DNA from: DATFVA01 sp963745945
GTDB taxonomy: Bacteria; Bacteroidota; Ignavibacteria; Ignavibacteriales; Ignavibacteriaceae
Assembly: GCA_963745945.1 (NCBI GenBank)
Contig: CAVUZG010000004.1
Location: forward strand, 1,054,001-1,118,000
Length of the DNA: 64,000 bases
Direction of reading: 5' to 3'
Positions 39,001 through 47,380 of this stretch are shown one piece after another (positions within the stretch are counted from its first letter, which is position 1; each line of letters opens with the position of its first letter). The position numbers and the translations under genes were made by a program. The notes beneath the pieces were generated by a model that was not told the origin of the DNA, searched no databases, and worked only from the letters and a program-made list of their open reading frames with translations.

Positions 39001-39564
39001 TTCCATATTGTGGTCCTGTATCTCGAGGTAAAAATCATCATCAAAAATATCTTTAAATGTTTTTGCTATTTCTCTTGCTTTATCAAAATCATTATTAATC
39101 AGGTGAGTTGAAACTACTCCACCTGCGCAGGCTGAAGTACAAACTAATCCTTCTCTGTATTTTTTGAGAAGTTCTAAATCAATTCTTGGTTTGTAATAGA
39201 ATCCTTCGGTATGACCCAACGTGGAAAGCTTAGATAAATTCTGATATCCTTCTTTATTTTTTGCAAGAAGAATTAAATGGTTGTAATGTTTTGATTTTTT
39301 TCTGCCGTTGTTTTCATTTTCTTTACCTCTGTCAAACCTTGAACCATCCGTCACAATATAAGCTTCCATTCCCACAATTGGTTTAATTCCCTCTTTCGTA
39401 GCTTTTTTATAAAATTCAGCTATTCCATACATCACGCCGTGATCTGTTAACGCCACAGAGTGCATATTATTTTTTTTTGCCGCTTCTATAAGACTATCAA
39501 CAGTGCAGGCTCCGTCCTGCAAGCTATAGTGTGAATGGTTATGTAGATGAATAAAATCTGACAT
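36100..39564 (-). CDS. dnaE: DNA polymerase III subunit alpha
   Basis: This 1154-residue replicative polymerase starts with a PHP domain (FIHLHNHSHYSLQDGA, then ALTDHGVMYG). The catalytic Asp pair lies in PDIDVDFADDKRGEI near residue 405, the third Asp in KMDFLGLRTL near 562, and GRGSVAGSLVAY near 365 binds the incoming triphosphate. Helix-hairpin-helix and OB-fold (VRACGVITELKTKIDK) segments follow. The length fits DnaE1. The ORF is intact, and upstream and downstream neighbours are unrelated. Confidence 0.98.
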   Translation of the reverse strand: MSDFIHLHNHSHYSLQDGACTVDSLIEAAKKNNMHSVALTDHGVMYGIAEFYKKATKEGIKPIVGMEAYIVTDGSRFDRGKENENNGRKKSKHYNHLILLAKNKEGYQNLSKLSTLGHTEGFYYKPRIDLELLKKYREGLVCTSACAGGVVSTHLINNDFDKAREIAKTFKDIFDDDFYLEIQDHNMEVEKPVLAGMPKLSKELGIKLVATNDCHYIEKDHAFAHNILLLLSDKNGADYRQLRYGTDQVYFKSQEEMIKLFKNYKGAVENTLEIDSKIDLKLDFTGHHYPQFPIPVDVPAKNAEEYFEFLAKEGLQKRMKNISPEVQERFDFEIETIKQMGFAGYFLIVQDFINAARNMNIPVGPGRGSVAGSLVAYTLGITNINPLEYNLLFERFLNPARKSMPDIDVDFADDKRGEIIDYVREKYGANCVSQIITFNRLSSKAVIRDVARVLKIPIPTVNKITKFIPSKFGKVFTIDQALAEVPELKWVRDSKESEIQNLIKYAKVLEGMNRNASKHAAGVVITPEDVSNYVPLANAVSQTDIVTQFNMKEIESWGLLKMDFLGLRTLTIIRDTLSLIKKNHNIEIDIDNIPLNDEKTLQLFSKGQTTGIFQFESAPMREYLKKLKPTSLSDLAAMNALYRPGPMEFIDDFIDRKFGLKEVVYQHKILETILNETYGIIVYQEQVIQIANKVGGMSLAEADILRRAMGKKDLAAMKQQKEKFTAGAIKNGIAKKTAEEIFDAIDKFANYGFNKSHAVAYSFVAYQTAYLKAHYTAEFLAANLTNEFGNSDKVALFLEDCRKLKIEVLPPDVNNPSVSFDVQDGKIRFGMSAIKNVGKTAVEEIIITKEKLERNFKSIFDFCASVDTHIVSKRALEGLVLAGAFDSINNIRSKQLVAIEAALDYGNKFRNSTLTSENSLFGGMEELVKPVEPELPNLPQWTQRERLAKEREVLGFYVTDHPLRKFEIEYKSFSSIQLGDTEKLQDTDVVRACGVITELKTKIDKSNRKMAFFKLDDFSGSCECLMFSKVFENYGQYIKEEECVLIIGKPESSGDAIKLHIDKVIPLQETKKELTESIKINIDKKRHPLAKISELKTLLETNEGNIPLYIDLVNNGSKPSRFTLPKNRINLTDQFILDVNNCLGEDSLLLVCKK

Positions 39565-39702
39565 GTAAAAAAAGAATTTAAAAAGATGAGATTAGAATTT
39601 CACTGAGTGCAAGTTAAAAAAATTTCAGTAACTTTTTTGAGAGTTTAAGCAGTATGAAAAAATAATTTACAAGTTTTTAATATTTTTTTAGAACAATTTC
39701 CT

Positions 39703-40257
39703 TTACGGATAAAAACTAAAAATAAATCCAAGTCTCACAAGCGAACCAACCTGTGAATCATAAACAGTTTTATCGGGCTCAAGACTATAATCGAAAACCT
39801 TTCTGCCCACCGGAACATAATAAGCTAAATCAGCACTGAATAATTTTGAGACTTTCAGCTCGGCACCAAGACCAAAGAAATTATAAGTATTGCTTAATGT
39901 TCCGGTTCCGACACCTTCATGCCCCTGATTCTGATGATTTAAATAAGTTATGAAAGGAAATATGTTATAAGATGCTCTGTATTTTATAAGGGCTGCGGCT
40001 TCTACTCCAGCAAACCTATCTCCAATTTGAGAACCACCCTCAAGTTGCAGTTCCAGATTATCAAAAAACAAAACCCCAACTTTTAGAAAAAAAGCCGGGA
40101 AAGGGAAAAGGGAAGTGCCCTTCGAATAAGACTGGATTGGTTCTATGTTTACATCCTTGATTATATCAACCTTGAAACCCACATTAAACTGTTGTGGATA
40201 AGCCTTAAAATTGGAGATCAATATAAAAAGGGCAAGAAGAGATAATTGTTTTTTCAT
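39703..40257 (-). CDS. Probable outer-membrane beta-barrel protein
   Basis: This roughly 184-residue protein has a signal peptide (MKKQLSLLALFILISNFKAY) and alternating polar/aromatic strands with a C-terminal Phe-containing strand (LVRLGFIFSFYP). No specific family is recognised. The ATG at 40257 follows CGGGG by eight bases. The in-frame ATG at 40284 lacks a ribosome-binding site. It is a single gene between dut and dnaE. Confidence 0.65.
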   Translation of the reverse strand: MKKQLSLLALFILISNFKAYPQQFNVGFKVDIIKDVNIEPIQSYSKGTSLFPFPAFFLKVGVLFFDNLELQLEGGSQIGDRFAGVEAAALIKYRASYNIFPFITYLNHQNQGHEGVGTGTLSNTYNFFGLGAELKVSKLFSADLAYYVPVGRKVFDYSLEPDKTVYDSQVGSLVRLGFIFSFYP

Positions 40258-40333
40258 TTTAAACCCCGACTGAAAACAGATCAAATTTAAACCCGATTTA
40301 ATTTAGCTTTTATAATTTCCTTAATCAAGAAAA

Positions 40334-40795
40334 TTATTTTTTTCCTGTGTGCCCGAATCCGCCTTCACCTCTTTTAGTTTCCATCAACTCTTCATTTGTT
40401 TCAAGATTAGCGAGATAAACTTTTGATAAAACAAGCTGTGCTATTCTTTCCCCTCTTTTAATCACAAAATCTTCTTTGCTGAAGTTCATCATAATAATTT
40501 TTATTTCACCGCGGTAATCAGAATCAATTGTTCCGGGAGAATTAAGAATTCCTATTCCGTGTTTAACTGCAAGTCCGCTTCTTGGTCTAACCTGAATCTC
40601 AAATCCTTCCGGAATCTCAACAACTAAATTTGTTGGAATAAGATTTACTTCCCCTGCTTTTAAAACTATTTCATCTTCAACTGCAGCACGAATGTCCATT
40701 CCAGCACTCCCGTGAGTTGAATATGCTGGAAATTCTATATCATCAAAACTCTGATTTAACCTTTTAATTTTAACAGTAATTTTATCCGGCTGCAT
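40334..40795 (-). CDS. dut: dUTP diphosphatase
   Basis: This 153-residue trimeric enzyme hydrolyses dUTP to dUMP. All five motifs are visible: STHGSAGMDIRA (1), RPRSGLAVKHGI (2), GTIDSDYRGEIKI with the catalytic Asp (3), RGERIAQLVL (4) and RGEGGFGHTG (5). Its start abuts the stop of the flippase gene, separated by no bases. Confidence 0.97.
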   Translation of the reverse strand: MQPDKITVKIKRLNQSFDDIEFPAYSTHGSAGMDIRAAVEDEIVLKAGEVNLIPTNLVVEIPEGFEIQVRPRSGLAVKHGIGILNSPGTIDSDYRGEIKIIMMNFSKEDFVIKRGERIAQLVLSKVYLANLETNEELMETKRGEGGFGHTGKK

Positions 40796-42271
40796 TTAAT
40801 TCCTGTTTTGTTTTATGGCAGATAATTTGTTACGGAGAAAATCTATTTCTCTCTTTTCAAAAACAAATATGTATAGAAATAGTGAAAAGAAAATAAGCAA
40901 TAACAATTTATATACAATTAAAAGATTATCAGTATAAAGAAGATAGTAATATATTCCTCCCACAATAATAATATCAAAAAATATTCGTATAATTTTTCCT
41001 ATTTCATATTCTATCCTATAGAATTTTTGCGTTACAATGTATAATCCGGCTGCCATTGCAAAGTAAGCACCCAGGGTTGCAAGTGCAGCACCCATTATTC
41101 CCCAAACAGGAATAAGTAAAAAATTTACCACAATATTTACTGTCGCTCCTATACCTGTAATTAAAGGGATGTACATACTTTTTTCTTCAATATAAATTCC
41201 GGCAGTAAAAATCACGTACCATCCATTAAACAAGTAACCGAAAAGTATAACAGGAACAATTGGTAAACCGCCCCAATATGATGAATCGATTAGTGTTCTT
41301 CCGTGCAAAACAGGTATAGCAACTATATTGTCTATAAATAGTGATAGAATAATCAGAATTAAACTTGCTGCCAGGGTAAAATATGTTAAAACTTTGGAAA
41401 AGAGTTCTTTCACTTTTTTTTCTTCGGAATTTTGCAGAAAGAATGGCTGCCAGGCATACTGAAACATATTTACAAATAACATCATAAATATTCCAAGCTT
41501 GTAACAGGCGTTATAAATTCCAACAGTATCCATGTTCGTGAGTTTTCCAAGAATAGGTCGATCAATTCCCTGAATAAGCATAGATGAAAGACCGGCAGGC
41601 AAATAAGGTAATCCGAATTTCATTAATTTCTTCAGTAGTTGAATATTAAATTTTAAGCGAAGATTTTTGAAAATTTCCGGAACCAGGAGCAACAATGAGG
41701 AAAGGGAAGCTATAACATTACTTATTAAGACAGCTTCGATTCCCATTTTGTATTTTAAAATGAGAACCAGATTAAGGACAATGTTCACGCCGATATTGAT
41801 GAGTTTAAAAGCTGCAAACTTTTTTGCTTTTCTTTGAAGTCTTAATTGAATAAAAGGAATTACTGCAATTGAATCCAGGAATAAAATTCCGGCAGAATAA
41901 TACATCAGGTGATAATAATTAATTGGAACTTCCAGCAGATTAAAAACAGGTTCCCTTATAAGAATCATAATAAATGAAAGAAAAATACCCGATAGAAAAA
42001 CTGAGAGATAAGGGGTGGAGAAATTATCTTTTTTATCTCCAACTGTAGGCAGGGCAGCAAATTTTAAATAAGCTGCATCCATACCATACACATAAACAAT
42101 ATTAAAAATTCCGATGAAGATATAGATGTTTGCGATTATACCATATTCCGCAGGATGAAAAATATTTGTATAGAAAGGAACAAGCAGGAAAGAAAGGAAC
42201 CGTCCCACCATCGTACTGATTCCATAGATTGCGGTGTCTTTTGTGAGCTGTTTTAATTTTTCAAAAATCAT
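40796..42271 (-). CDS. Polysaccharide flippase (MATE/Wzx-like)
   Basis: This 491-residue protein has about 12-14 membrane segments of the oligosaccharide flippase superfamily (GISTMVGRFLSFLLVPFYTN near the N-terminus, then PAEYGIIANI). It is predicted to move lipid-linked oligosaccharides across the inner membrane. It ends immediately before dut and lies outside the main polysaccharide locus, which has its own flippase, so it probably serves another glycan. Confidence 0.87.
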   Translation of the reverse strand: MIFEKLKQLTKDTAIYGISTMVGRFLSFLLVPFYTNIFHPAEYGIIANIYIFIGIFNIVYVYGMDAAYLKFAALPTVGDKKDNFSTPYLSVFLSGIFLSFIMILIREPVFNLLEVPINYYHLMYYSAGILFLDSIAVIPFIQLRLQRKAKKFAAFKLINIGVNIVLNLVLILKYKMGIEAVLISNVIASLSSLLLLVPEIFKNLRLKFNIQLLKKLMKFGLPYLPAGLSSMLIQGIDRPILGKLTNMDTVGIYNACYKLGIFMMLFVNMFQYAWQPFFLQNSEEKKVKELFSKVLTYFTLAASLILIILSLFIDNIVAIPVLHGRTLIDSSYWGGLPIVPVILFGYLFNGWYVIFTAGIYIEEKSMYIPLITGIGATVNIVVNFLLIPVWGIMGAALATLGAYFAMAAGLYIVTQKFYRIEYEIGKIIRIFFDIIIVGGIYYYLLYTDNLLIVYKLLLLIFFSLFLYIFVFEKREIDFLRNKLSAIKQNRN

Positions 42272-42278
42272 TTGTCGT

Positions 42279-43124
42279 TTATCTCATCTTTATATCAAGT
42301 GAGATATCAAGAGCTTTAACGCTGTGTGTCAACGCGCCGACAGAAATATAATCAACTCCTGTTTCTGCAATAGTTTTAACTGTATTTAGATTTACCATTC
42401 CTGAAGCTTCAACTTTACATTTTCCATTTATCAGATTTACTGCATCTTTCATCGATTCAATTTCAAAATTATCCAGCATAATTACATCAACACTACAATT
42501 GATCGCTTCTTTAACTTCACCAAGATTTTTTGTTTCAACTTCAATTTTTAATGCAGGATTTTTTTTGTCTCTCCATTTTTTACAGGCATCAACTGCTTTT
42601 GTAATTGAACCGGCAACTTCGATGTGGTTATCTTTAATCAGGAACATATCGTATAACCCAATCCGATGATTTTCTCCACCACCAAGCTTCACAGCAAGTT
42701 TATCTATTTCTCTTAATCCTGGAACTGTTTTTCGTGTATCAATTAATTTTGCTTTTGTATGTTTTATCTTCTCATTAAACTGATGTGCAAATGTTGCAAT
42801 GCCGCTCATTCTCTGGAAAAAATTTAAAGCAGTTCTTTCAACAGTTAAAATTGATCTGGCTTTTCCTTTAACCACTGCAGCAATAGTTCCGGGAACTACT
42901 ATATCTCCGTCTGAATAATATTTTGTGAATATCAGGGAATCATCAAATTCTTTGAAACAGGATTCGACAATTTCAAATCCCGCAAGCACTCCATCCTGCT
43001 TAACTAAAAATTCCGCAGAAGCAATTTTTCCCTCTGAAACAATAGCTTCCGTTGTTATATCTCCTGATTTAATATCTTCTTTGAGTGCCCTTTTTATTAT
43101 TTCGTTAATTGATTCTGAAATCAT
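42279..43124 (-). CDS. nadC: Nicotinate-nucleotide pyrophosphorylase
   Basis: This 281-residue quinolinate phosphoribosyltransferase makes nicotinate mononucleotide in de novo NAD synthesis. The signatures are GDITTEAIV near residue 20, RTALNFFQRMSGIAT near 97 and TRKTVPGLREIDKLAVKLGG near 128, then IKDNHI and EVETKN. It overlaps nothing and is 7 bp from the flippase. It starts 3 bp after the thioesterase stop. Confidence 0.97.
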   Translation of the reverse strand: MISESINEIIKRALKEDIKSGDITTEAIVSEGKIASAEFLVKQDGVLAGFEIVESCFKEFDDSLIFTKYYSDGDIVVPGTIAAVVKGKARSILTVERTALNFFQRMSGIATFAHQFNEKIKHTKAKLIDTRKTVPGLREIDKLAVKLGGGENHRIGLYDMFLIKDNHIEVAGSITKAVDACKKWRDKKNPALKIEVETKNLGEVKEAINCSVDVIMLDNFEIESMKDAVNLINGKCKVEASGMVNLNTVKTIAETGVDYISVGALTHSVKALDISLDIKMR

Positions 43125-43126
43125 AA

Positions 43127-43537
43127 TTATTCATAAAATGGTTTGATTGCATTAATAAAAAATTCAGGCGGACGAACAGGTTTTCTCGTTTCCATATTTA
43201 TGAAAACAAGAACAATATATCCTTCAACAATTGTAACGTCTCTGTCCAGACTTCTTATTGTATGATCAATATGAACTTTTAATTCAGGAAGTTTTTCTAC
43301 TCTTGTTTCAATCTCAAGAAGTTCATCGTAAAATGCAGGATTCTTAAATTTCAATAATGCCTCCCGGACAGGCATCTGGTAGCCACTCTCTTCAATCATG
43401 CTGTATGGTAATCCGTTTTCCCGCATCATTTCAGTTCGGCCAACTTCGAAGTATTCAAAATATTTTCCGTTGTACACATACCTCATCTGGTCGGTATCAG
43501 CATAACGAACACGGATATTAGTTTTATGGATAAGCAT
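43127..43537 (-). CDS. YbgC/FadM-like hotdog thioesterase
   Basis: This 136-residue single hotdog-fold acyl-CoA thioesterase has the 4HBT signature VRYADTDQMRYVYNGKYFEY with the catalytic Asp near residue 15, then FEVGRTEMMRENG. Natural substrates in this family vary from short acyl-CoA to tol-pal-linked lipids, so the substrate is left open. It is coupled to nadC downstream. Confidence 0.9.
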   Translation of the reverse strand: MLIHKTNIRVRYADTDQMRYVYNGKYFEYFEVGRTEMMRENGLPYSMIEESGYQMPVREALLKFKNPAFYDELLEIETRVEKLPELKVHIDHTIRSLDRDVTIVEGYIVLVFINMETRKPVRPPEFFINAIKPFYE

Positions 43538-43660
43538 TTAGTATTAAAAATTTGTTAGGTAAAATATAAAAAAGAAAAGTGAATGAGGAATGGATAGGAC
43601 ATTTTTATACTAAATAAAAGAAGATTCCATTACCCGGCAAATCTGGTAGCCAAATAGAGT

Positions 43661-44611
43661 TTATTCTATGTAAGCTCCCATCTTACCAAATTTTTCAAGT
43701 CTTCCCTGAATCAGTTTATCGGGCTTTAACTTAATGAGTGCTGTCAGTTCTTCTTTTAAAACTTCCTTTAATGTATTTGCCATCGCCTGGTGATCGGTAT
43801 GTGCCCCACCCATTGGTTCGGGAATAATTTTATCGATTATTTTTTGTTCAAGTAAATCCGGCGCGGTTAATTTTAATGCTTCAGCAGCCTGTTCTTTATA
43901 ATCCCAGCTTCGCCATAAAATGCTTGAGCAGGATTCAGGGGAAATAACTGAGTACCAGCAATTTTCAAGCATAAGAATTCTATCTCCAACTCCTAGTCCC
44001 AATGCTCCGCCGCTGGCTCCTTCACCAATTATAACGACGATGATAGGAACAGTCAATCTGCTCATTTCAAAAAGATTTCTTGCAATAGCTTCCGCCTGCC
44101 CTCTTTCCTCGGCTTCAATACCGGGATAAGCACCAGGGGTATCAAGCATTGTAATAACAGGTTTATTAAACTTTTCGGCTAGCTTCATTAAACGTAGTGC
44201 TTTGCGGTAACCTTCAGGATTTGGCATTCCGAAATTTCTGTAAAGATTGGATTTTGTGTCACGCCCTTTTTGATGACCAATTATCATTACTTTAAATTCG
44301 TCAAGTTCAGCCAGTCCGCCAATAATAGCTTTGTCATCCTTATAACCTCGATCGCCATGTAATTCGACAAAATTATTCGTCATATTATAAATATAATCCA
44401 GTGTAAAAGGACGGTCGGGATGTCTAGCGAGCTGAACTCTCTGCCACCTGGTTAGATCTTTATAAATACCTTCCTTCAATTGTCTAACCTTTTCTTCAAG
44501 TTTAATAATCTCCTTTTCAATATCCATCTTATCTGAATATTTCTTCATCTCCTCAAGGCGTGACTCAAGCTCGTGTATCGGTTTTTCAAATTCTAAAATT
44601 GTCTTAGCCAT
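43661..44611 (-). CDS. accA: Acetyl-CoA carboxylase carboxyltransferase alpha
   Basis: This 316-residue subunit forms malonyl-CoA with AccD and the biotin carrier. The N-terminal helix and KDLTRWQRVQLARHPDRP are followed by MIIGHQKGRDTKSN near residue 115, TMLDTPGAYPGIEAEERGQ near 157 and GEGASGGALGLGVGDR near 195. The start codon overlaps the stop of the glycosyltransferase fusion by 8 bp, an unusual coupling of fatty-acid and polysaccharide genes. Confidence 0.97.
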   Translation of the reverse strand: MAKTILEFEKPIHELESRLEEMKKYSDKMDIEKEIIKLEEKVRQLKEGIYKDLTRWQRVQLARHPDRPFTLDYIYNMTNNFVELHGDRGYKDDKAIIGGLAELDEFKVMIIGHQKGRDTKSNLYRNFGMPNPEGYRKALRLMKLAEKFNKPVITMLDTPGAYPGIEAEERGQAEAIARNLFEMSRLTVPIIVVIIGEGASGGALGLGVGDRILMLENCWYSVISPESCSSILWRSWDYKEQAAEALKLTAPDLLEQKIIDKIIPEPMGGAHTDHQAMANTLKEVLKEELTALIKLKPDKLIQGRLEKFGKMGAYIE

Positions 44612-46595
44612 GTCCTGAACGTCTTGTCAACATTTTATTAAGTGATTTTGCCAGTATCTCCAAATCAAACCAGATGTTCTGATTTTTAGCATATAGTATA
44701 TCAAGTTTCTCTTCATCCTTACCTTCAACATTTTCAATATACCACAAACCTGTAAGCCCTCTTTTCCCGAGATAAAGATCTTTACTTCCCGCTGCATCTT
44801 TAGGACCAACAAAACTAACCTTACCGGAAAATATATCCGGAACTTTTAAAATAAAGCGTCTTAAATCCGATTTGTCTGACCTAACTTTCGCGATCAAATA
44901 TATGAAAGGATAGACTAAAAACAAAACAAACAGAGCAAGTGTATAATCAAACAAAACTTTGAAAAACCTCATCATCGGATTGGTTATATTGTATCTTATT
45001 TCAATCAAAGGTATTTCATCAAGTACCGAGACTGAAGCTTTTCCTATCAAAAAATCAAGATTATTTCCGATGATTTTAAATTCTGTATTTTCATTCTGGC
45101 AGGAAGAAACAACTGACATCATCTGTGTATAAGAAAGCTCCTGCGGCGAAAAAATAACCTCGTCGATATTTTTTTCTCTGATCACTTTAATAATGTTTTC
45201 TATGCTTCCAACTACTTCCCACTCTCCGAATTTATTACCAATTTCTTTTGAAGTAAGACTTATTAATCCAACAATTGAGTGGTAATCTATTTGCTTGGCT
45301 TTTAAAGTATCGGCAATTTTAAGAGCGGTTTCATTGATTCCTACAATAATTGTTCTCCTGCTGAGGTATAAATCTTTATTAATGCCGACCTTAAATCCCA
45401 ATTTGAATACGACTCTCCATAGAACAAGCATTATAAAAAGAAGAAGATAGGTTAAAATTACTATCGCTCTGCTGTACGCAAAATCCTTGAAGAAAAATGT
45501 CAAAGAAGATAAAATGAAAAAGCTTACAAAAATTGCGGCCAGGCTTTTTAAAATAGATAAACTATCTCTTTTATAGACATCAAATAATGAAGCAACAATG
45601 ATATATGAAAGTGCGGGGACTGTAAAAACTATCGGGAAACTGAATTGGGGAAATCCTTTCCACGTTCCAAAGGATTGATAGATAGACTCAGAGATAATAA
45701 GAGAGAGATTGTAAAAAATAAAATCGAGAACAATAGAAAGGAAGATAAGTTTTCTTTTGCCTAAAAATGCCAAAATTTTTCTAACACCAATTGCAGTACG
45801 CAATATGAATTGGACAAGAAGCGAACTTGACAAATGTTTCTTAACAAACAAATGCATTGCCTCGTAAAAGAATTTCGTTTCATCAAGGCTGCTGCGCTTT
45901 GTACTTTCACCTTTATAATGAATTATTTGTGTCTCATGAACATAGTAAACCTTAAAACCACTTTGCTGAACCCTGTAGCATAAATCCAGATCTTCTCCAT
46001 ACATAAAAAAATCTTCATCAAATCCTCCAACTTTTTCATAAACTTCTTTCTTCATCATCATAAAGGAACCGGATATTGCATCAACTTCATATGATTGATT
46101 TTCATCTTTAAATGTAAGGTTATATCTTGCGAATAACTTTGAATTGGGGAAAAGGGTACTTAACCCGGTTACTTTACAAAATGAAGTCCAAGGACCGGGA
46201 AAACTTCTTCTGCATGCAAGTTGAAGTGTTCCGTCAGGATTTAATATTTTACACCCCGCCAAACCAACTGACGGATGAGTCTCAATAAATGAAATCATTT
46301 TTGTAAATGTATCTTCACTAACGATGGAATCAGGATTGATAAGAAGAAAATATTTGCCCTTTGCAATTTTTAACCCCTGGTTATTTGCTTTTCCAAATCC
46401 CAGATTATTTTTATTTGCAATTAATATAACATCCGGAAATTTTTCAGTAATAAACTCAACACTTCCGTCAGATGAAGCATTATCTACAATTATAATTTCA
46501 ACGTTAATCTTTTGTGCAGCTTTGTGAATCGAGTGAACGAGGTTTTGTAAAAACTCTTTTACATTATAATTTACAATTATTATTGAAAGGTCCAC
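44604..46595 (-). CDS. GT2 glycosyltransferase fused to degenerate sugar-phosphate-transferase-like module
   Basis: Residues about 1-260 form a GT2 rhamnosyltransferase-like domain (DLSIIIVNYNVKEFL, IIIVDNASSDGSVEF, GFGKANNQGLKIAKG, then GGFDEDFFMYGEDLDL). After a hydrophobic region with about five membrane segments comes a Rossmann-like part (RRTIIVGINETALKIADTL) as in WcaJ-type initiators. The end keeps VSFVGPKDAAG and KRGLTGLWYIEN, but the catalytic core with KFRSM-type residues is missing or strongly shortened. I prefer the GTG at 46595, preceded by GAGG. A TTG at 46619 would overlap the upstream gene. It may be a bifunctional or regulatory glycan enzyme. Confidence 0.82.
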   Translation of the reverse strand: MDLSIIIVNYNVKEFLQNLVHSIHKAAQKINVEIIIVDNASSDGSVEFITEKFPDVILIANKNNLGFGKANNQGLKIAKGKYFLLINPDSIVSEDTFTKMISFIETHPSVGLAGCKILNPDGTLQLACRRSFPGPWTSFCKVTGLSTLFPNSKLFARYNLTFKDENQSYEVDAISGSFMMMKKEVYEKVGGFDEDFFMYGEDLDLCYRVQQSGFKVYYVHETQIIHYKGESTKRSSLDETKFFYEAMHLFVKKHLSSSLLVQFILRTAIGVRKILAFLGKRKLIFLSIVLDFIFYNLSLIISESIYQSFGTWKGFPQFSFPIVFTVPALSYIIVASLFDVYKRDSLSILKSLAAIFVSFFILSSLTFFFKDFAYSRAIVILTYLLLFIMLVLWRVVFKLGFKVGINKDLYLSRRTIIVGINETALKIADTLKAKQIDYHSIVGLISLTSKEIGNKFGEWEVVGSIENIIKVIREKNIDEVIFSPQELSYTQMMSVVSSCQNENTEFKIIGNNLDFLIGKASVSVLDEIPLIEIRYNITNPMMRFFKVLFDYTLALFVLFLVYPFIYLIAKVRSDKSDLRRFILKVPDIFSGKVSFVGPKDAAGSKDLYLGKRGLTGLWYIENVEGKDEEKLDILYAKNQNIWFDLEILAKSLNKMLTRRSGHG

Positions 46596-46605
46596 ACCAG
46601 CCTCA

Positions 46606-47325
46606 TTAAAGAATACCAAGAGCGCTTCTTATTCTAAGTTTCCAAACCATAACTACAGCTTCTCTAACAATCTTTTTAGACATTTTTGATGTCCCTTTAA
46701 CACGATCGACAAATACAATTGGGATTTCTCCAACTTTAAAACCTTTCTTCCAGGTTTTAAATGTCATTTCAATTTGAAATGCATATCCGTTGGATCTTAT
46801 TTTATCAAGGTTGATGGCTTCCAAAACCTTTCTTCTGAAACATTTGAAACCACCGGTTGCGTCTTGAATCGGCATTCCTGTTATGAACCTAGTATACTTA
46901 TTTGCAAAATAGCTTAGAAGCAGTCTCCTCATCGGCCAGTTGATAACATTAACGCCTCTTACATAGCGACTTCCGAGGACAAGATCATATTTATTGATCG
47001 CTTGAAGAAACTGTTTAATCTCTCTGGGATCGTGTGAAAAGTCAGCATCCATTTCAAAAATATAATCATAATCGTGTTGGAGAGCATATTTAAAACCTGC
47101 AATATAAGCCGTACCCAGACCCATTTTTTTTTCACGTTTTATTAATTTGATTTTAAGATTCTTTTTAGACAGCTCTTCAATATAAATTCCGGTACCATCC
47201 GGAGAATTATCATCAACAATTAAGATATCGAGATTTTCATGTCTTTCAAGCAGATCAGGGATAAGTTTCCTGATATTTTCCAGCTCGTTAAATGTTGGTA
47301 TAATTATTAGGGATTTTTCAGGCAT
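46606..47325 (-). CDS. Polyprenol-phosphate mannosyltransferase-like GT2
   Basis: This 239-residue cytoplasmic-face enzyme resembles dolichol-phosphate mannosyltransferase. It has IIPTFNELENIRKLIP at the start, VDDNSPDGTG near residue 38, MDADFSHDPREIK near 93 and DATGGFKCFRR near 156. It has no C-terminal membrane pair. It likely loads mannose or another sugar onto polyprenyl phosphate for periplasmic transferases such as the GT39-type protein. It follows the initiating transferase. Confidence 0.9.
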   Translation of the reverse strand: MPEKSLIIIPTFNELENIRKLIPDLLERHENLDILIVDDNSPDGTGIYIEELSKKNLKIKLIKREKKMGLGTAYIAGFKYALQHDYDYIFEMDADFSHDPREIKQFLQAINKYDLVLGSRYVRGVNVINWPMRRLLLSYFANKYTRFITGMPIQDATGGFKCFRRKVLEAINLDKIRSNGYAFQIEMTFKTWKKGFKVGEIPIVFVDRVKGTSKMSKKIVREAVVMVWKLRIRSALGIL

Positions 47326-47380
47326 AAAATGATTTAATTCAATTTTAATTAAAGGATGGAAATAAAATATTATTTAACAT

